Under the pieces are notes generated by a model, which was not told where the DNA came from, ran no database searches, and saw only the letters and a list, made by a program, of their open reading frames with translations. Positions 8,579 to 17,737 of a stretch of DNA of 25,331 nucleotides are shown in pieces. This DNA is from an uncultured Brachyspira sp. (GTDB lineage: Bacteria; Spirochaetota; Brachyspiria; Brachyspirales; Brachyspiraceae): contig NZ_CASEGO010000027.1 in assembly GCF_949287625.1 (NCBI RefSeq), positions 1 to 25,331 of the forward strand, in the 5' to 3' direction. The translations under genes and the position numbers were made by a program. Within the stretch, counting starts at the first letter, position 1. The number at the start of each line of letters is the position of its first letter.

Positions 8579-9772
8579 TTAGCAGCCAAATACTCTTGGT
8601 TTTCCATCTGAAGCTAATTTGCTTAATATAGCTTGAGGATCTCTGAATTTAGATAAGAATATCATAGCAGCTATAACATAAGGTTTGTAGCTAGCTTGTT
8701 TATAAAGAGGAACTCTGTATCTGTCAAATACTGAAGCAGCAACTTCACCGTCTTTACAGCTAACATCATTAATATCAGCAGGTAAGCAGTGTAAGTATAA
8801 TGCTTTTCCGTCTTTAGTTTTTTTCATCATTTCTTCAGTACAGCACCAATCTTTATGCTGAGCATTTTGTTCTAGTAATCTTTTTTCAAGAGCTTTAATA
8901 CCGTCAGTGTCGCCTTTACCGTAAAGGTCTGTTCTTTCCTGCATAGCAGCAAAAGGAGCCCAAGATTTAGGATAAACAACATCAGCATTTTCAAAAGCTT
9001 CGTCCATACTGTTAGTGATAGTTAATTTAACTCCAGCAGCTTCAGCATTTTTCTTAGCAATAGCTTCAACTTCAGGCATAAGTTCATAACCTTTTGGATA
9101 AGCCAAAGCAACGTCCATACCTAATCTAGTGAATAAACCAGCAGCACCTTGAGGTACAGATAAAGGTTTACCGTAAGAAGGAGAATAAGCCCAAGTCATA
9201 GCAACTTTTTTACCTTTAAGGTTTTCTAATCCGCCTAATTCATGGATAAAGTGAAGTGAGTCAGCCATCATTTGTGTTGGGTGGTCTATATCACATTGTA
9301 AGTTTACCAAAGTAGGAATTTGTTCTAGTATTCCGTCATTGTATCCTTGTCTTACAGAAGCAGAAACTTCTTTCATATATTCATGACCTTTACCAATGTA
9401 CATATCATCTCTGATACCTATAACATCAGCCATGAATGATACCATGTTTGCAGTTTCTCTAACTGTTTCACCATGAGCTATTTGGCTTTTACCTTCGTCT
9501 AAGTCCTGAACTTCCAAACCTAAAAGGTTACAAGCAGAAGCAAAAGAGAAACGAGTTCTAGTAGAATTGTCTCTGAATAAAGAAATACCTAAACCAGAAT
9601 CAAATACTTTAGTAGAGATGTTGCCTTCTCTTAAAAATCTTAAAGCATCAGCAACAGTCCAAACAGCTTGTAATTCATCAAAAGTTTTGTCCCAAGTTAG
9701 GAAGAAATCATTTTGATACATTTTGCCGAATTCAAGGCTGTCTAATTTTGAAATGTATTTTTGTATACTCAT
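8579..9772 (-). CDS. ygeW: YgeW, knotted carbamoyltransferase-family protein
   Basis: The 397-residue protein belongs to the aspartate/ornithine carbamoyltransferase superfamily, in its YgeW branch. The carbamoyl-phosphate motif STRTR is at residues 70-74, HPTQ at 164-167 and HCLP at 328-331. It is longer than the usual ~310-340-residue transcarbamylases and carries extra segments such as CTEEMMKK, as in YgeW. The E. coli protein has no activity with ornithine or aspartate. In anaerobic purine degradation it is expected to act on a ureido intermediate, running towards carbamoyl phosphate for the adjacent carbamate kinase. That reaction is inferred from family and position. It has an AAGGA RBS and sits 56 bp after ygeY in the same leftward operon. 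Family confidence is high and substrate confidence low. Confidence 0.93.
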   Translation of the reverse strand: MSIQKYISKLDSLEFGKMYQNDFFLTWDKTFDELQAVWTVADALRFLREGNISTKVFDSGLGISLFRDNSTRTRFSFASACNLLGLEVQDLDEGKSQIAHGETVRETANMVSFMADVIGIRDDMYIGKGHEYMKEVSASVRQGYNDGILEQIPTLVNLQCDIDHPTQMMADSLHFIHELGGLENLKGKKVAMTWAYSPSYGKPLSVPQGAAGLFTRLGMDVALAYPKGYELMPEVEAIAKKNAEAAGVKLTITNSMDEAFENADVVYPKSWAPFAAMQERTDLYGKGDTDGIKALEKRLLEQNAQHKDWCCTEEMMKKTKDGKALYLHCLPADINDVSCKDGEVAASVFDRYRVPLYKQASYKPYVIAAMIFLSKFRDPQAILSKLASDGKPRVFGC

Positions 9773-9828
9773 ATTTAAAAATCCTTTTTATTTTATTTTT
9801 TATATTGGTTATTTTTTATATTATTTAA

Positions 9829-11160
9829 TTATTTATTTGCACAGTAAATAGTAGGTACAGCAGCGTATAAAGCAGCACAATGAACTAAATCTTGTTTCCA
9901 AGTTATTTCATTAGGAGCATGAGCCTGAGCTTCAGCACCAGGACCGAAACCTATACAAGGTATTCCGTTACGTCCCATGATAGATACACCGTTAGTAGAG
10001 AATGTCCATTTATCAGTAAGAGGACGAGCTTTTCTTTCTTTGTCTATTTCTGGAGTAGGTCCTATTCTTTCAGTACCATAAAGACCTTTGTATGCTTCTT
10101 CTAAAGCTTTAGTTACAGCATGATCTTCTGGAATTACCCAAGTAGGGAAGTAGCATTCTATTGGATAAACTAATCCTTTCCAAGATGGTCTTTCATAGTT
10201 GTACATAGATACTTCAGCACCATATTTTTTTACATTAGGAAGATTTCTAATTTCTTCTAAGCAGCTTTCCCAAGTTTCACCTGCTGTCATTCTTCTGTCT
10301 AATGATATAGAGCATGAATCAGCAACAGCACATCTGCTTGGAGAAGTGTAGAAAATTTGAGAAACTGTTACAGTGCCTCTTCCTAAGAAGTTAGCTTCTT
10401 TGTATTGAGGATTGTATTTTTCTTCAAGCATTTTTACTAAGCCTTTGATTTCTGTAGAATCTTTAGCATCATTTTCATTAAGACTTCTTATATCTTGAAG
10501 TATATCAGCCATTTTGTAAATAGCATTGTCTCCTCTTTCTGGAGCAGAACCATGACAAGAAATACCTTTAACATCTACTCTTATTTCCATTCTTCCTCTC
10601 TGACCTCTGTAAATACCGCCGTCAGTAGGTTCAGTAGATATTACAAATTCAGGTTTAATTTTGCTTTCTTTACATATATATTCCCAGCATAATCCGTCGC
10701 AGTCTTCTTCCTGTACAGTACTAACTACAACAACTTGATATTTGTCATTTAAAAGACCTAAATCTTTCATTATTTTAGCACCGTAAACACCAGAAACTAT
10801 ACCGCCTTCTTGGTCAGAAGTTCCTCTTCCGCCTATTTCGATATCGTTTTCATAACCTTCATAAGGATCAAATTTCCAGTTAGCTTTGTTTCCTATACCA
10901 ACAGTATCTATATGAGCATCAATACCTATTAAAGTTTTACCGCTTCCCATATAACCTAAAACATTACCCATAGGATCTATATCAACTTTATCAAATCCTA
11001 CTTTTTTCATCTCTTCAGCTATTCTTTCGATTACGCCTTTTTCTTCGCAAGATTCACTAGGAATTCTAATTAAATCTCTTAAGAATTTAGTCATATCAGC
11101 TTTATAGCCTTCAGCTTTTGCTTTTATTTGTTCAAATTGTTCTTTTGAAATAGCACTCAT
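9829..11160 (-). CDS. ygeY: YgeY-family M20 metallohydrolase (selenium-metabolism-linked)
   Basis: A 443-residue M20/M28-type zinc amidohydrolase related to ArgE/DapE. The metal-binding set is visible: His83 and Asp85 in DAHIDTVG, Asp116 in GTSDQEGG, Glu151-Glu152 (catalytic base and ligand) in VQEEDCDG, Glu177 in STEPTD, and the C-terminal His in AQAHAPNE. The dimerisation domain begins near GQRGRMEIRVDVKG. It should hydrolyse an N-acyl or N-carbamoyl amino acid-like intermediate. Beside diaminopropionate lyase, an N-substituted 2,3-diaminopropionate is the natural candidate; this is inferred. It matches the family often named 'selenium metabolism hydrolase YgeY'. RBS AGGGAG precedes the ATG, 64 bp after dpaL. 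Nothing in the sequence looks damaged. Confidence 0.93.
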   Translation of the reverse strand: MSAISKEQFEQIKAKAEGYKADMTKFLRDLIRIPSESCEEKGVIERIAEEMKKVGFDKVDIDPMGNVLGYMGSGKTLIGIDAHIDTVGIGNKANWKFDPYEGYENDIEIGGRGTSDQEGGIVSGVYGAKIMKDLGLLNDKYQVVVVSTVQEEDCDGLCWEYICKESKIKPEFVISTEPTDGGIYRGQRGRMEIRVDVKGISCHGSAPERGDNAIYKMADILQDIRSLNENDAKDSTEIKGLVKMLEEKYNPQYKEANFLGRGTVTVSQIFYTSPSRCAVADSCSISLDRRMTAGETWESCLEEIRNLPNVKKYGAEVSMYNYERPSWKGLVYPIECYFPTWVIPEDHAVTKALEEAYKGLYGTERIGPTPEIDKERKARPLTDKWTFSTNGVSIMGRNGIPCIGFGPGAEAQAHAPNEITWKQDLVHCAALYAAVPTIYCANK

Positions 11161-11224
11161 TATTTTTTATTCTCCCTAAATATATATTTATTTCTAATAA
11201 AAATTTATTTACAATTTTATTTAA

Positions 11225-12418
11225 TTATCTATCTTTAGCTTCCCAAACAATGTTTTTCCATCTGATAGGATCAGTATCGCCTTCAGTGCTGAATAATAAT
11301 ACTTTAGAATTAGAATCAAGTTTTAATTGTTTTCTTAACTCAGCATATTCATCTTTAAGCATAATAGTAGCCAAAGCACCGAAAGGAGCAGCACCTGACT
11401 CACCAGATACAACCTGAGGGTCTCCTTTTAATGGGGCAGCAAGCATTCTCATGCCTCTTGCAGCAACTATATCTTCAGCAGCTATAAAGCAGTTTGCATG
11501 ATTTTTAAGTATATCCCAAGAAGTGATATTAGGCTCTCCGCATGCAAGTCCAGCCATAATAGTATTTAAATCACCTTCTACTATTCTTATTTTACCGTCT
11601 CCAGCTTCAGCACCTTTATATAAACAAGCAGCAGCTTCAGCTTCAACTATAACCATTATAGGAGGATTGTCTTTATATTTGTTAGAGAAATATCCAACCA
11701 TAGCACCAGCCAAAGATCCGACACCAGCCTGTACGAATACATGTGTAGGTCTCTCTCCAAACTGTTCATCAGCTTCTAATGCCATAGTACCATAACCTTG
11801 CATAATCCAAGCAGGTATTTCTTCATAGCCTTCCCAAGCAGTATCCTGTACAACTACACCATTTGGAACTTTAGCAGCTTCGGCAGCAGCTTTTCTAACA
11901 CATTCATCATAGTTGTATTCTTCTATTGTAGCAGTAGCACCTTCTGCCTGAATATTTTTTAATCTTGTTTCTGTTGAGCCTTTAGGCATGAATATAACAC
12001 ATTTTTGTCCTAATTTATTTGCAGCCCAAGCAACGCCTCTTCCATGATTACCGTCTGTAGCAGAGAAGAATGTAGCCTGACCGAATTCATCTTTTAATTT
12101 TTTAGAAGTGAGTACATCATAAGTGAACTCGCTTACATCTTTTCCCATTTTTTGTGCTATGTATTTAGCCATAGAGTAAGAACCGCCCAATACTTTAAAG
12201 GCATTAAGACCAAATCTGTATGATTCATCTTTTACTTTTACAGTTCCTAAACCTAAATATTTAGCCATTTCTTTTAATTCTGATAATGGTGTTTGTGTAT
12301 ATTGAGGGAAACTTTGATGAAATGCTTTTGCCTTTTTTACTTCCTCAATAGACATTATTGGTAAATTTTTATCATCTGTTTTAGGCATTTTATTTTCAGC
12401 CCATTTAAGCTCACTCAT
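11225..12418 (-). CDS. dpaL: 2,3-Diaminopropionate ammonia-lyase (YgeX)
   Basis: The 397-residue fold-type II PLP enzyme of the YgeX/DpaL family converts 2,3-diaminopropionate (either enantiomer in the E. coli enzyme) to pyruvate and two ammonia. The Schiff-base lysine is Lys75 in LNAFKVLGGS. The PLP ring-stacking loop reads ATDGNHGRG and the phosphate-binding glycine loop GVGSLAGAM. Length equals that of the E. coli enzyme. The ATG lies inside the end of the regulator gene (8-nt overlap), with AAAGGAGG in the regulator's last codons, so translation of the two is coupled. As the pathway's last step it delivers carbon as pyruvate to fermentation and nitrogen as ammonia. Confidence 0.95.
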   Translation of the reverse strand: MSELKWAENKMPKTDDKNLPIMSIEEVKKAKAFHQSFPQYTQTPLSELKEMAKYLGLGTVKVKDESYRFGLNAFKVLGGSYSMAKYIAQKMGKDVSEFTYDVLTSKKLKDEFGQATFFSATDGNHGRGVAWAANKLGQKCVIFMPKGSTETRLKNIQAEGATATIEEYNYDECVRKAAAEAAKVPNGVVVQDTAWEGYEEIPAWIMQGYGTMALEADEQFGERPTHVFVQAGVGSLAGAMVGYFSNKYKDNPPIMVIVEAEAAACLYKGAEAGDGKIRIVEGDLNTIMAGLACGEPNITSWDILKNHANCFIAAEDIVAARGMRMLAAPLKGDPQVVSGESGAAPFGALATIMLKDEYAELRKQLKLDSNSKVLLFSTEGDTDPIRWKNIVWEAKDR

Positions 12419-13064
12419 TTATATCCTCCTTTTTTGAATCTATATAATTATATAGAGTGAATTTACTTATTCCAAAATGATTTGATACTTTATCTCCTGA
12501 TTTTGTTATTAAAAATACTCCGGAATTATTCAAAAACTTTATAGCTCTTATTTTTTCTTCTTTGTTCATTATGCTAGCAGGTTTTCCTATTAATTCTTCA
12601 CTTTTTATTATAAGTTTTTCCATAAGTTCCTGAGCACTGTTTGGGATCTCTTCCAATTTTGATTTATCTTCTGTATTTAAAAGTGCGTCCAAGTCGCTTT
12701 TAAAAGGTATAAAACTAGTTATATCAAAATTTATAGAAAGTATATATTTATACTTACCGTTTATATCTCTTATAAAGACGGTTGAAGACTTTAATATTTT
12801 TCCGTTTGAAGATTTGGTAAGATAAGATAGATGATCTACTATAGGCTCGCCTTTTTTAAGTTTTTCTATAGTATTTATTACAACATTTGAAGCACCTTCT
12901 CCTGCTTTTCTTCCAGTGATTCCTCCGTTGATAATAAAAACTATTGTATGATCTAAATCATCTTCTTTTAGTTCATGTATACACACTTCGCAGTTATTTC
13001 CGAATTGTCTTGCTATACCATGTGCTACACTTATCAATGTTTCAAGTATTATATTAGAGCTCAT
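12411..13064 (-). CDS. YheO-like PAS/HTH transcriptional regulator
   Basis: A 217-residue regulator. Residues 1 to about 115 match the YheO-type PAS domain (ARQFGNNCEVCIHEL near the N terminus, a central FIINGGITGRKAGEG turn). The C-terminal ~60 residues contain a DauR/YheO-type helix-turn-helix (VSNHFGISKFTLYNYI). Family members such as DauR respond to small molecules and control amino-acid or purine-linked catabolic genes. It is the first gene of the leftward operon, overlaps dpaL and faces ssnA, so it most likely controls both arms of the island, sensing a pathway metabolite. In E. coli the matching regulator is the sigma-54 activator YgeV, so the controller has been exchanged here. RBS AGGA precedes the ATG. 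Family call is strong; ligand unknown. Confidence 0.88.
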   Translation of the reverse strand: MSSNIILETLISVAHGIARQFGNNCEVCIHELKEDDLDHTIVFIINGGITGRKAGEGASNVVINTIEKLKKGEPIVDHLSYLTKSSNGKILKSSTVFIRDINGKYKYILSINFDITSFIPFKSDLDALLNTEDKSKLEEIPNSAQELMEKLIIKSEELIGKPASIMNKEEKIRAIKFLNNSGVFLITKSGDKVSNHFGISKFTLYNYIDSKKEDINE

Positions 13065-13120
13065 AAATATCCTAAAATATACTTTTTATGGTTAATTATA
13101 TCATCAATAGATACGTTTAT

Positions 13121-13149
13121 AGTATACTAACTTTTTTTTAGATTTTCAA
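13121..13149 (-). promoter_or_regulatory. Promoter of the leftward purine operon
   Basis: On the minus strand, -35 TTGAAA (13149-13144) and -10 TATACT (13126-13121) are separated by exactly 17 bp, followed after about 57 bp by the regulator's ATG. This is a near-consensus sigma-70 promoter. Its -35 lies inside the palindrome at 13137-13162. Confidence 0.7.
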
Positions 13150-13162
13150 GGAAAAATCTAAA
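13137..13162. promoter_or_regulatory. Palindrome in the divergent control region, candidate operator
   Basis: TTTAGATTTT (13137-13146) and AAAATCTAAA (13153-13162) form a perfect 10-bp inverted repeat with a 6-nt centre, extended imperfectly by T runs on both sides. It covers the -35 box of the leftward promoter and lies just upstream of the rightward one. A dimeric regulator such as the YheO-like protein could bind here and control both. The repeat is seen; the binding is inferred. Confidence 0.55.
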
Positions 13163-13179
13163 TTTTTTTTGAAAATTCG

Positions 13180-13207
13180 TTGACAAATACACTTTTTTTA
13201 ATATCCT
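13180..13207 (+). promoter_or_regulatory. Promoter of the ssnA-ygfK-xdhD-yqeB arm
   Basis: A consensus -35 TTGACA (13180-13185) is followed after 16 bp by TATCCT (13202-13207), giving a leader of about 50 nt before the ssnA ATG at 13266. The -35 is perfect and the -10 only fair, which fits a regulated promoter. Confidence 0.6.
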
Positions 13208-13265
13208 ATTAAAATGTATAGAAAAAAATAATTTCATTAAAATATATAATTTTAGGAGGCAGCTT

Positions 13266-14597
13266 ATGCTATTAATAGGGGGAGGAAAATTAATTACAAG
13301 AGATAATAACATGCCGTTTTTAGAAGATGGGGCAGTGCTTTGTGATGGAAGATTGATTAAAGAAGTGGGAAAAACTTCTGATTTAAAGGCTAAATATAAA
13401 GATGCTGAGTATATAGATGCTAAAGGCGGTGTTATTATGCCCGCATTTATAAATGTGCATGAACATATTTACTCTGCTATGGCTAGAGGCTTCAGTATTA
13501 ATGGCTATAATCCTAAAGGCTTTTTAGAAATATTAGATGGAATGTGGTGGACTATAGATAGAAATCTTACTTTAGAGCAGACAAAACAAAGTGCTATGGC
13601 CACTTATATAGAATCAATAAAAAACGGAGTTGCTACAGTATTTGACCATCATGCAAGTTTCGGACATATAGAAGGTTCTTTATTTGCTATAGAAGAAGCT
13701 GCCAAAACTATGGGAGTACGTTCTTGTTTATGTTATGAAGTTTCTGATAGGGACGGAGAGGCTAAATCTAAGGCTTCTGTTAAAGAAAATCTTGACTTTA
13801 TTAAACATGCTATGGCTGATAAAACCGATATGATTAAAGCTATGATGGGTATGCATGCCTCTTTTACTATTTCTGACAAAACTATGGAAGCATGTATGAA
13901 AGATTTACCTGAAGGTATAGGCTGTCATATACATGTTGCTGAGGGTATAGAAGATTTGCATGCCTGCCTTAAAGATCATGGCAAAAGAATAGTTGACAGA
14001 CTTTATGATTTCAAAGTTTTAGGTACAAAGACTATACTTGTACACTGTATATATATTAATCCTCATGAAATGGACTTGATAAAAGATACTGATACTATGA
14101 CTTCTCATAATCCAGAATCTAATATGGGTAATGCCTGCGGATGTCCTCCTACTATGGAGCTAATGAAAAAAGGTATATTAACAGGTTTGGGCACTGACGG
14201 ATATACTCATGATATGACAGAATCATACAAAGTAGCTAATGTTCTTCATAAACATAGTCTTTGCAATCCTAATGCTGCTTGGGGAGAAATACCTCAAATG
14301 CTTTTTGAAAATAATGCTAAAATAGCTAACCGTTATTTTGAAACTCCTCTTGGTGTGCTTAAAGAAGGTGCCGCTGCTGATGTTATTATAATGGATTATA
14401 AAAACTATACAGAGTTAAGCGATAAAAATATCAACGGACATATATTATTCGGTATGAACGGCGGACATGTTAATACTACTGTTTGTAACGGAGAAGTATT
14501 AATGAGAGAGAGAAAACTTACAAAAATTGATGAAGAAGCTGCTTATGCTAAAATAAAAGAAGAATCTGATAAACTTTGGAAACAAATCAATAAATAA
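13266..14597 (+). CDS. ssnA: SsnA, amidohydrolase-superfamily aminohydrolase
   Basis: The 443-residue metal-dependent hydrolase belongs to the ATZ/TRZ-chlorohydrolase and guanine/cytosine deaminase-like branch of amidohydrolases. Metal ligands are visible: His65 and His67 in NVHEHIYS, His in CHIHVAEG, His in LVHCIYINPHE, and Asp in LGTDGYTHD, with the SHNPESNMGNACG loop between. Such enzymes deaminate or open nitrogen heterocycles. In this setting the substrate is probably a purine-derived ring, but this is unproven. AGGAGG ends a few bases before the ATG at 13266, which fixes the start. It is the first gene of the rightward arm and is followed by a hairpin before ygfK. The name SsnA was given for a stationary-phase viability effect in E. 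coli, which does not define its chemistry. Confidence 0.92.
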   Translation: MLLIGGGKLITRDNNMPFLEDGAVLCDGRLIKEVGKTSDLKAKYKDAEYIDAKGGVIMPAFINVHEHIYSAMARGFSINGYNPKGFLEILDGMWWTIDRNLTLEQTKQSAMATYIESIKNGVATVFDHHASFGHIEGSLFAIEEAAKTMGVRSCLCYEVSDRDGEAKSKASVKENLDFIKHAMADKTDMIKAMMGMHASFTISDKTMEACMKDLPEGIGCHIHVAEGIEDLHACLKDHGKRIVDRLYDFKVLGTKTILVHCIYINPHEMDLIKDTDTMTSHNPESNMGNACGCPPTMELMKKGILTGLGTDGYTHDMTESYKVANVLHKHSLCNPNAAWGEIPQMLFENNAKIANRYFETPLGVLKEGAAADVIIMDYKNYTELSDKNINGHILFGMNGGHVNTTVCNGEVLMRERKLTKIDEEAAYAKIKEESDKLWKQINK

Positions 14598-14621
14598 TTA
14601 ATAATAGACTCTTTATGAATT

Positions 14622-14676
14622 ATACCAAATAATGGATATATATTATGTTCGTTATTTGGTATATAAATATTTTTTA
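14622..14676 (+). terminator. Hairpin between ssnA and ygfK, probable partial terminator
   Basis: Perfect 12-bp stem TATACCAAATAA (14622-14633) with TTATTTGGTATA (14653-14664), loop 19 nt, followed after a few bases by a run of T (14671-14676). The large loop and displaced T run suggest a weak or partial terminator that sets the ratio of ssnA to ygfK mRNA, or an RNA-stability element. Confidence 0.6.
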
Positions 14677-14733
14677 TGTAGGCATAATGAAGTAAAATAA
14701 ATAACAGTAATAATTATTTGGAGGAATTATATA

Positions 14734-17709
14734 ATGAGTGATGTAATGACACCTATTCCTTTTGGAAATCTTATGAATTGGGTTTTGGAAGAAAAAAAGA
14801 CTGGTAAAGTATTTGGTATTTCGAGAGTCTTTAAAGCTGATAAATCTAAATATTATGAAATTTTTGGAAGAAAATTAGAAACTCCTATAGGACCTGCAGC
14901 AGGACCTCATACTCAGTTAGCACAAAATATAATAGCGGCATACTATACTGGAAGCAGATTCTTTGAACTTAAAACAGTACAGAAAATGGACGGAGAAGAA
15001 TTAAGTAAATGCGTTGCTAAACCTTGTATAGCTGCTAATGATGAATGTTATAACTGCGAATGGTCAACAGAGCTTTATGTACCTCAGGCTTTTGATGAGT
15101 ATGTTAAGGCTTGGGTGGCTTTAAAGGTTATAGCTAAAGAATGGGATTTAGGAGATATGGACGGTTTTCAGTTTAATATGTCTGTTGGTTATGATTATGA
15201 AGGTATTAAACTAGAAAAGATAGATAAGTTTATTGAAGGATTAAAAGACGCTTCTAATACTCCTATATTTAAAGAATGTATAAAGTGGCTTAATGATAAT
15301 ATTGACAGATTCAAAAACTTCAAAAAAGAAGATATTGATAAAATTAATGCTGATGTATGTAATTCTGTTACTTTATCTACTCTTCATGGATGTCCTCCTT
15401 CTGAAATAGAAAAAATCGCTTCTTATTTAATAACAGAAAAAAAATTGAATACCTTTGTTAAATGTAATCCTACACTTTTGGGTTATGAATATGCAAGAAA
15501 AACATTAGATGATATGGGTTATGATTATATATCATTTACTGATTTCCACTTTAAAGATGATTTACAGTACAGCGATGCAGTTCCAATGCTTCAAAGACTT
15601 CAGAAACTAGCTTCTGATAATTCTCTTTTATTCGGGGTAAAAATTACTAATACATTCCCAGTAGATGTTAAGCAGAAAGAACTTCCTTCTGAAGAGATGT
15701 ATATGTCTGGTAAATCATTATTTCCGCTTTCTATGACAGTAGCTTCAAGATTGAGCAAAGATTTTGACGGAAATTTAAGAATATCATACTCTGGCGGATG
15801 CGATTATTTTAATATTAATGATGTTATAGATGCAGGAATTTGGCCTGTAACTATTGCTACTACTTTATTAAAAACAGGCGGTTATCAAAGAACTGAACAA
15901 ATAGCTAAAAATCTTAAAGAATATAAACCATTTACAAAAGTGGATGTTGCTAAAGCTGAAAAAATAGTTGAAGCAAGCAAAAAAGATAAACATCATACTA
16001 AACCTATCAAGCCTCTTGCAAGCAGAAAAATTAAGAAAAAAGTTCCTTTGGTAGACTGTTATATAGCACCTTGTATGGAAACTTGCCCTATACATCAGGA
16101 CCTTACAACATATATAAGACTTAATGCTGAAGGCAAATATGATGAATCTTTCAAAGTAATTATAGAAAAAAATGCTATGCCTTTTGCGACAGGTATATTA
16201 TGCCCTCATACTTGTATGGATACTTGTACTAGACAATTCTATGAAGAGCCTGTAAGTATAAGAGCTTGCAAATTAGAGGCTGCTAGAGCTGGTTATAAAA
16301 ATGTTATATCCACTTTAAAACCTGCTGCTCCTATAGGAAAAAAAGCTGGTATTATAGGTGCCGGACCTGCTGGACTTTCTGCAGCATTTTTCTTGGCACG
16401 TGCTGGGGTAGAAGTTACAGTATTTGACAAGAGAGAAAAAGCAGGCGGAGTTGTTGCTAATATTATACCTAATTTTAGAATATCAGCTGAAGAGATTGGA
16501 AATGATGTAAGTTTATGCAAGCAAATGGGAGTAAAATTTGAACTTGGAAAAGAGATAAAAGACATAAAAGAGTTTGCTAAAAATTATGATTATACTGTTG
16601 TTTGTATAGGTGCTCATAAAAACATGTCTTTAAAACTTGAGGCTGGAGAATCTATAAATGCACTTAAATTTTTAGAAGAGTTCAATAAAACTAACGGCAA
16701 TGTGGCTTTAGGAGAAGATGTAGTAGTTATAGGCGGAGGTAATACTGCTATGGACGCTGCCCGTGCTGCTAAGAAAAATAAAGGCGTTAAAAATGTTAGA
16801 TTAGTTTATAGAAGAACTAAAAGATATATGCCTGCTTTAGAAGAAGAGCTTAAAGAGGCTTTAGAAGATGGTGTTGAGTTTATGGAATTATTAGCACCTG
16901 TGAAAATAGAAAACGGAAAACTTTTATGCAAAAAAATGGAATTATCAGACTATGATGAAAAAGGCAGAAGAAATGTTGTTGAAACTAAAGAAACAGTAGA
17001 AGTTCCTGCAAGCACTGTTATAGCTTCTATAGGTGAGCAGATTGAATCTGAGTTCTATAAATCTAATGGTATAGAAGTTGATGAGAGAGGAAAACCAAAA
17101 TGCAATGCTAATAACGAATCTTCTCTTAAAAATGTTTATATTGCTGGAGACGGACTTTATGGAGCTGCTGCTATAGTTGAAGCTATAAGAGATGCTAAAG
17201 TTATCGCTGAGGCTGTATTAGGAAAAGCAGTTGCTCCTGATTTGCCTTCTGTTTCTACTGAAGAGATTTCTTACAGTAAAAAAGGTAATCTAAAAGAGGT
17301 GTCAAAAGACCATGAAGCTAGCAGATGTTTAACTTGCGACTATATATGTGAAAGCTGTGCTGAGGTTTGTCCTAACAGAGCGAATGTATCAGTTAAAGTT
17401 GATGGCGGAGCTAAAATATCACAGATTATACATATTGACTATATGTGTAATGAATGCGGTAACTGCGAAACATTCTGTCCTTATAGTTCTGCTCCTTATA
17501 AAGATAAGTTTACATTATTTGCTACTGCAGATGATATGAAAAACTCTAAAAATGACGGCTTCTTATTCTTAGATAAGGAAGGTAATGCTAAACTTAGAAT
17601 AGACGGCAAAGAAGAATCATATAAAGCTGGAAATTCTAAAAACTTTAATGGAGTTTATAGTATAGTAGATAGTGTATTTAATAATTATAAATATCTTATA
17701 TTGAAATAA
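14734..17709 (+). CDS. ygfK: YgfK, putative selenate reductase subunit / flavin-FeS oxidoreductase of purine catabolism
   Basis: The 991-residue multidomain oxidoreductase has, in order: residues 1 to ~400, a dihydroorotate dehydrogenase-like barrel (GPAAGPHTQLAQNII, CNPTLLGYEYA, SGGCDYFN); ~440-510, a cysteine-rich GltD-type iron-sulfur region (CYIAPCMETCP, CPHTCMDTC); a Rossmann FAD site from residue 539 (IIGAGPAGLSAA); a second nucleotide site near 662 (VVIGGGNTAMDAA), with the FAD-contact motif YIAGDG; and ~864-920, a C-terminal two-[4Fe-4S] ferredoxin domain (CLTCDYICESC, CNECGNCETFCP). This is the YgfK architecture, a fusion of a DHOD-like domain to a glutamate-synthase small-subunit-like module. 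It probably moves electrons between NAD(P)H, ferredoxin and a purine-derived ring. The 'selenate reductase' name is historical. GGAGG precedes the ATG. It is complete, with no missing cofactor motif. Confidence 0.94.
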   Translation: MSDVMTPIPFGNLMNWVLEEKKTGKVFGISRVFKADKSKYYEIFGRKLETPIGPAAGPHTQLAQNIIAAYYTGSRFFELKTVQKMDGEELSKCVAKPCIAANDECYNCEWSTELYVPQAFDEYVKAWVALKVIAKEWDLGDMDGFQFNMSVGYDYEGIKLEKIDKFIEGLKDASNTPIFKECIKWLNDNIDRFKNFKKEDIDKINADVCNSVTLSTLHGCPPSEIEKIASYLITEKKLNTFVKCNPTLLGYEYARKTLDDMGYDYISFTDFHFKDDLQYSDAVPMLQRLQKLASDNSLLFGVKITNTFPVDVKQKELPSEEMYMSGKSLFPLSMTVASRLSKDFDGNLRISYSGGCDYFNINDVIDAGIWPVTIATTLLKTGGYQRTEQIAKNLKEYKPFTKVDVAKAEKIVEASKKDKHHTKPIKPLASRKIKKKVPLVDCYIAPCMETCPIHQDLTTYIRLNAEGKYDESFKVIIEKNAMPFATGILCPHTCMDTCTRQFYEEPVSIRACKLEAARAGYKNVISTLKPAAPIGKKAGIIGAGPAGLSAAFFLARAGVEVTVFDKREKAGGVVANIIPNFRISAEEIGNDVSLCKQMGVKFELGKEIKDIKEFAKNYDYTVVCIGAHKNMSLKLEAGESINALKFLEEFNKTNGNVALGEDVVVIGGGNTAMDAARAAKKNKGVKNVRLVYRRTKRYMPALEEELKEALEDGVEFMELLAPVKIENGKLLCKKMELSDYDEKGRRNVVETKETVEVPASTVIASIGEQIESEFYKSNGIEVDERGKPKCNANNESSLKNVYIAGDGLYGAAAIVEAIRDAKVIAEAVLGKAVAPDLPSVSTEEISYSKKGNLKEVSKDHEASRCLTCDYICESCAEVCPNRANVSVKVDGGAKISQIIHIDYMCNECGNCETFCPYSSAPYKDKFTLFATADDMKNSKNDGFLFLDKEGNAKLRIDGKEESYKAGNSKNFNGVYSIVDSVFNNYKYLILK

Positions 17710-17737
17710 TTTTGGGTTTTTATTATATATATAATAG

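Noticed and set aside
8579..9772. Ornithine carbamoyltransferase of an arginine deiminase pathway
   Set aside because: The 397-residue length, the inserted segments and the dpaL/ygeY neighbours fit YgeW. No arginine deiminase or arginine/ornithine antiporter is present.
13127..13312. 61-residue minus-strand open frame over the divergent promoter region
   Set aside because: It overlaps the ssnA start and both promoters, has no RBS, and its Phe/Lys/Leu-rich product reflects AT-rich control DNA.
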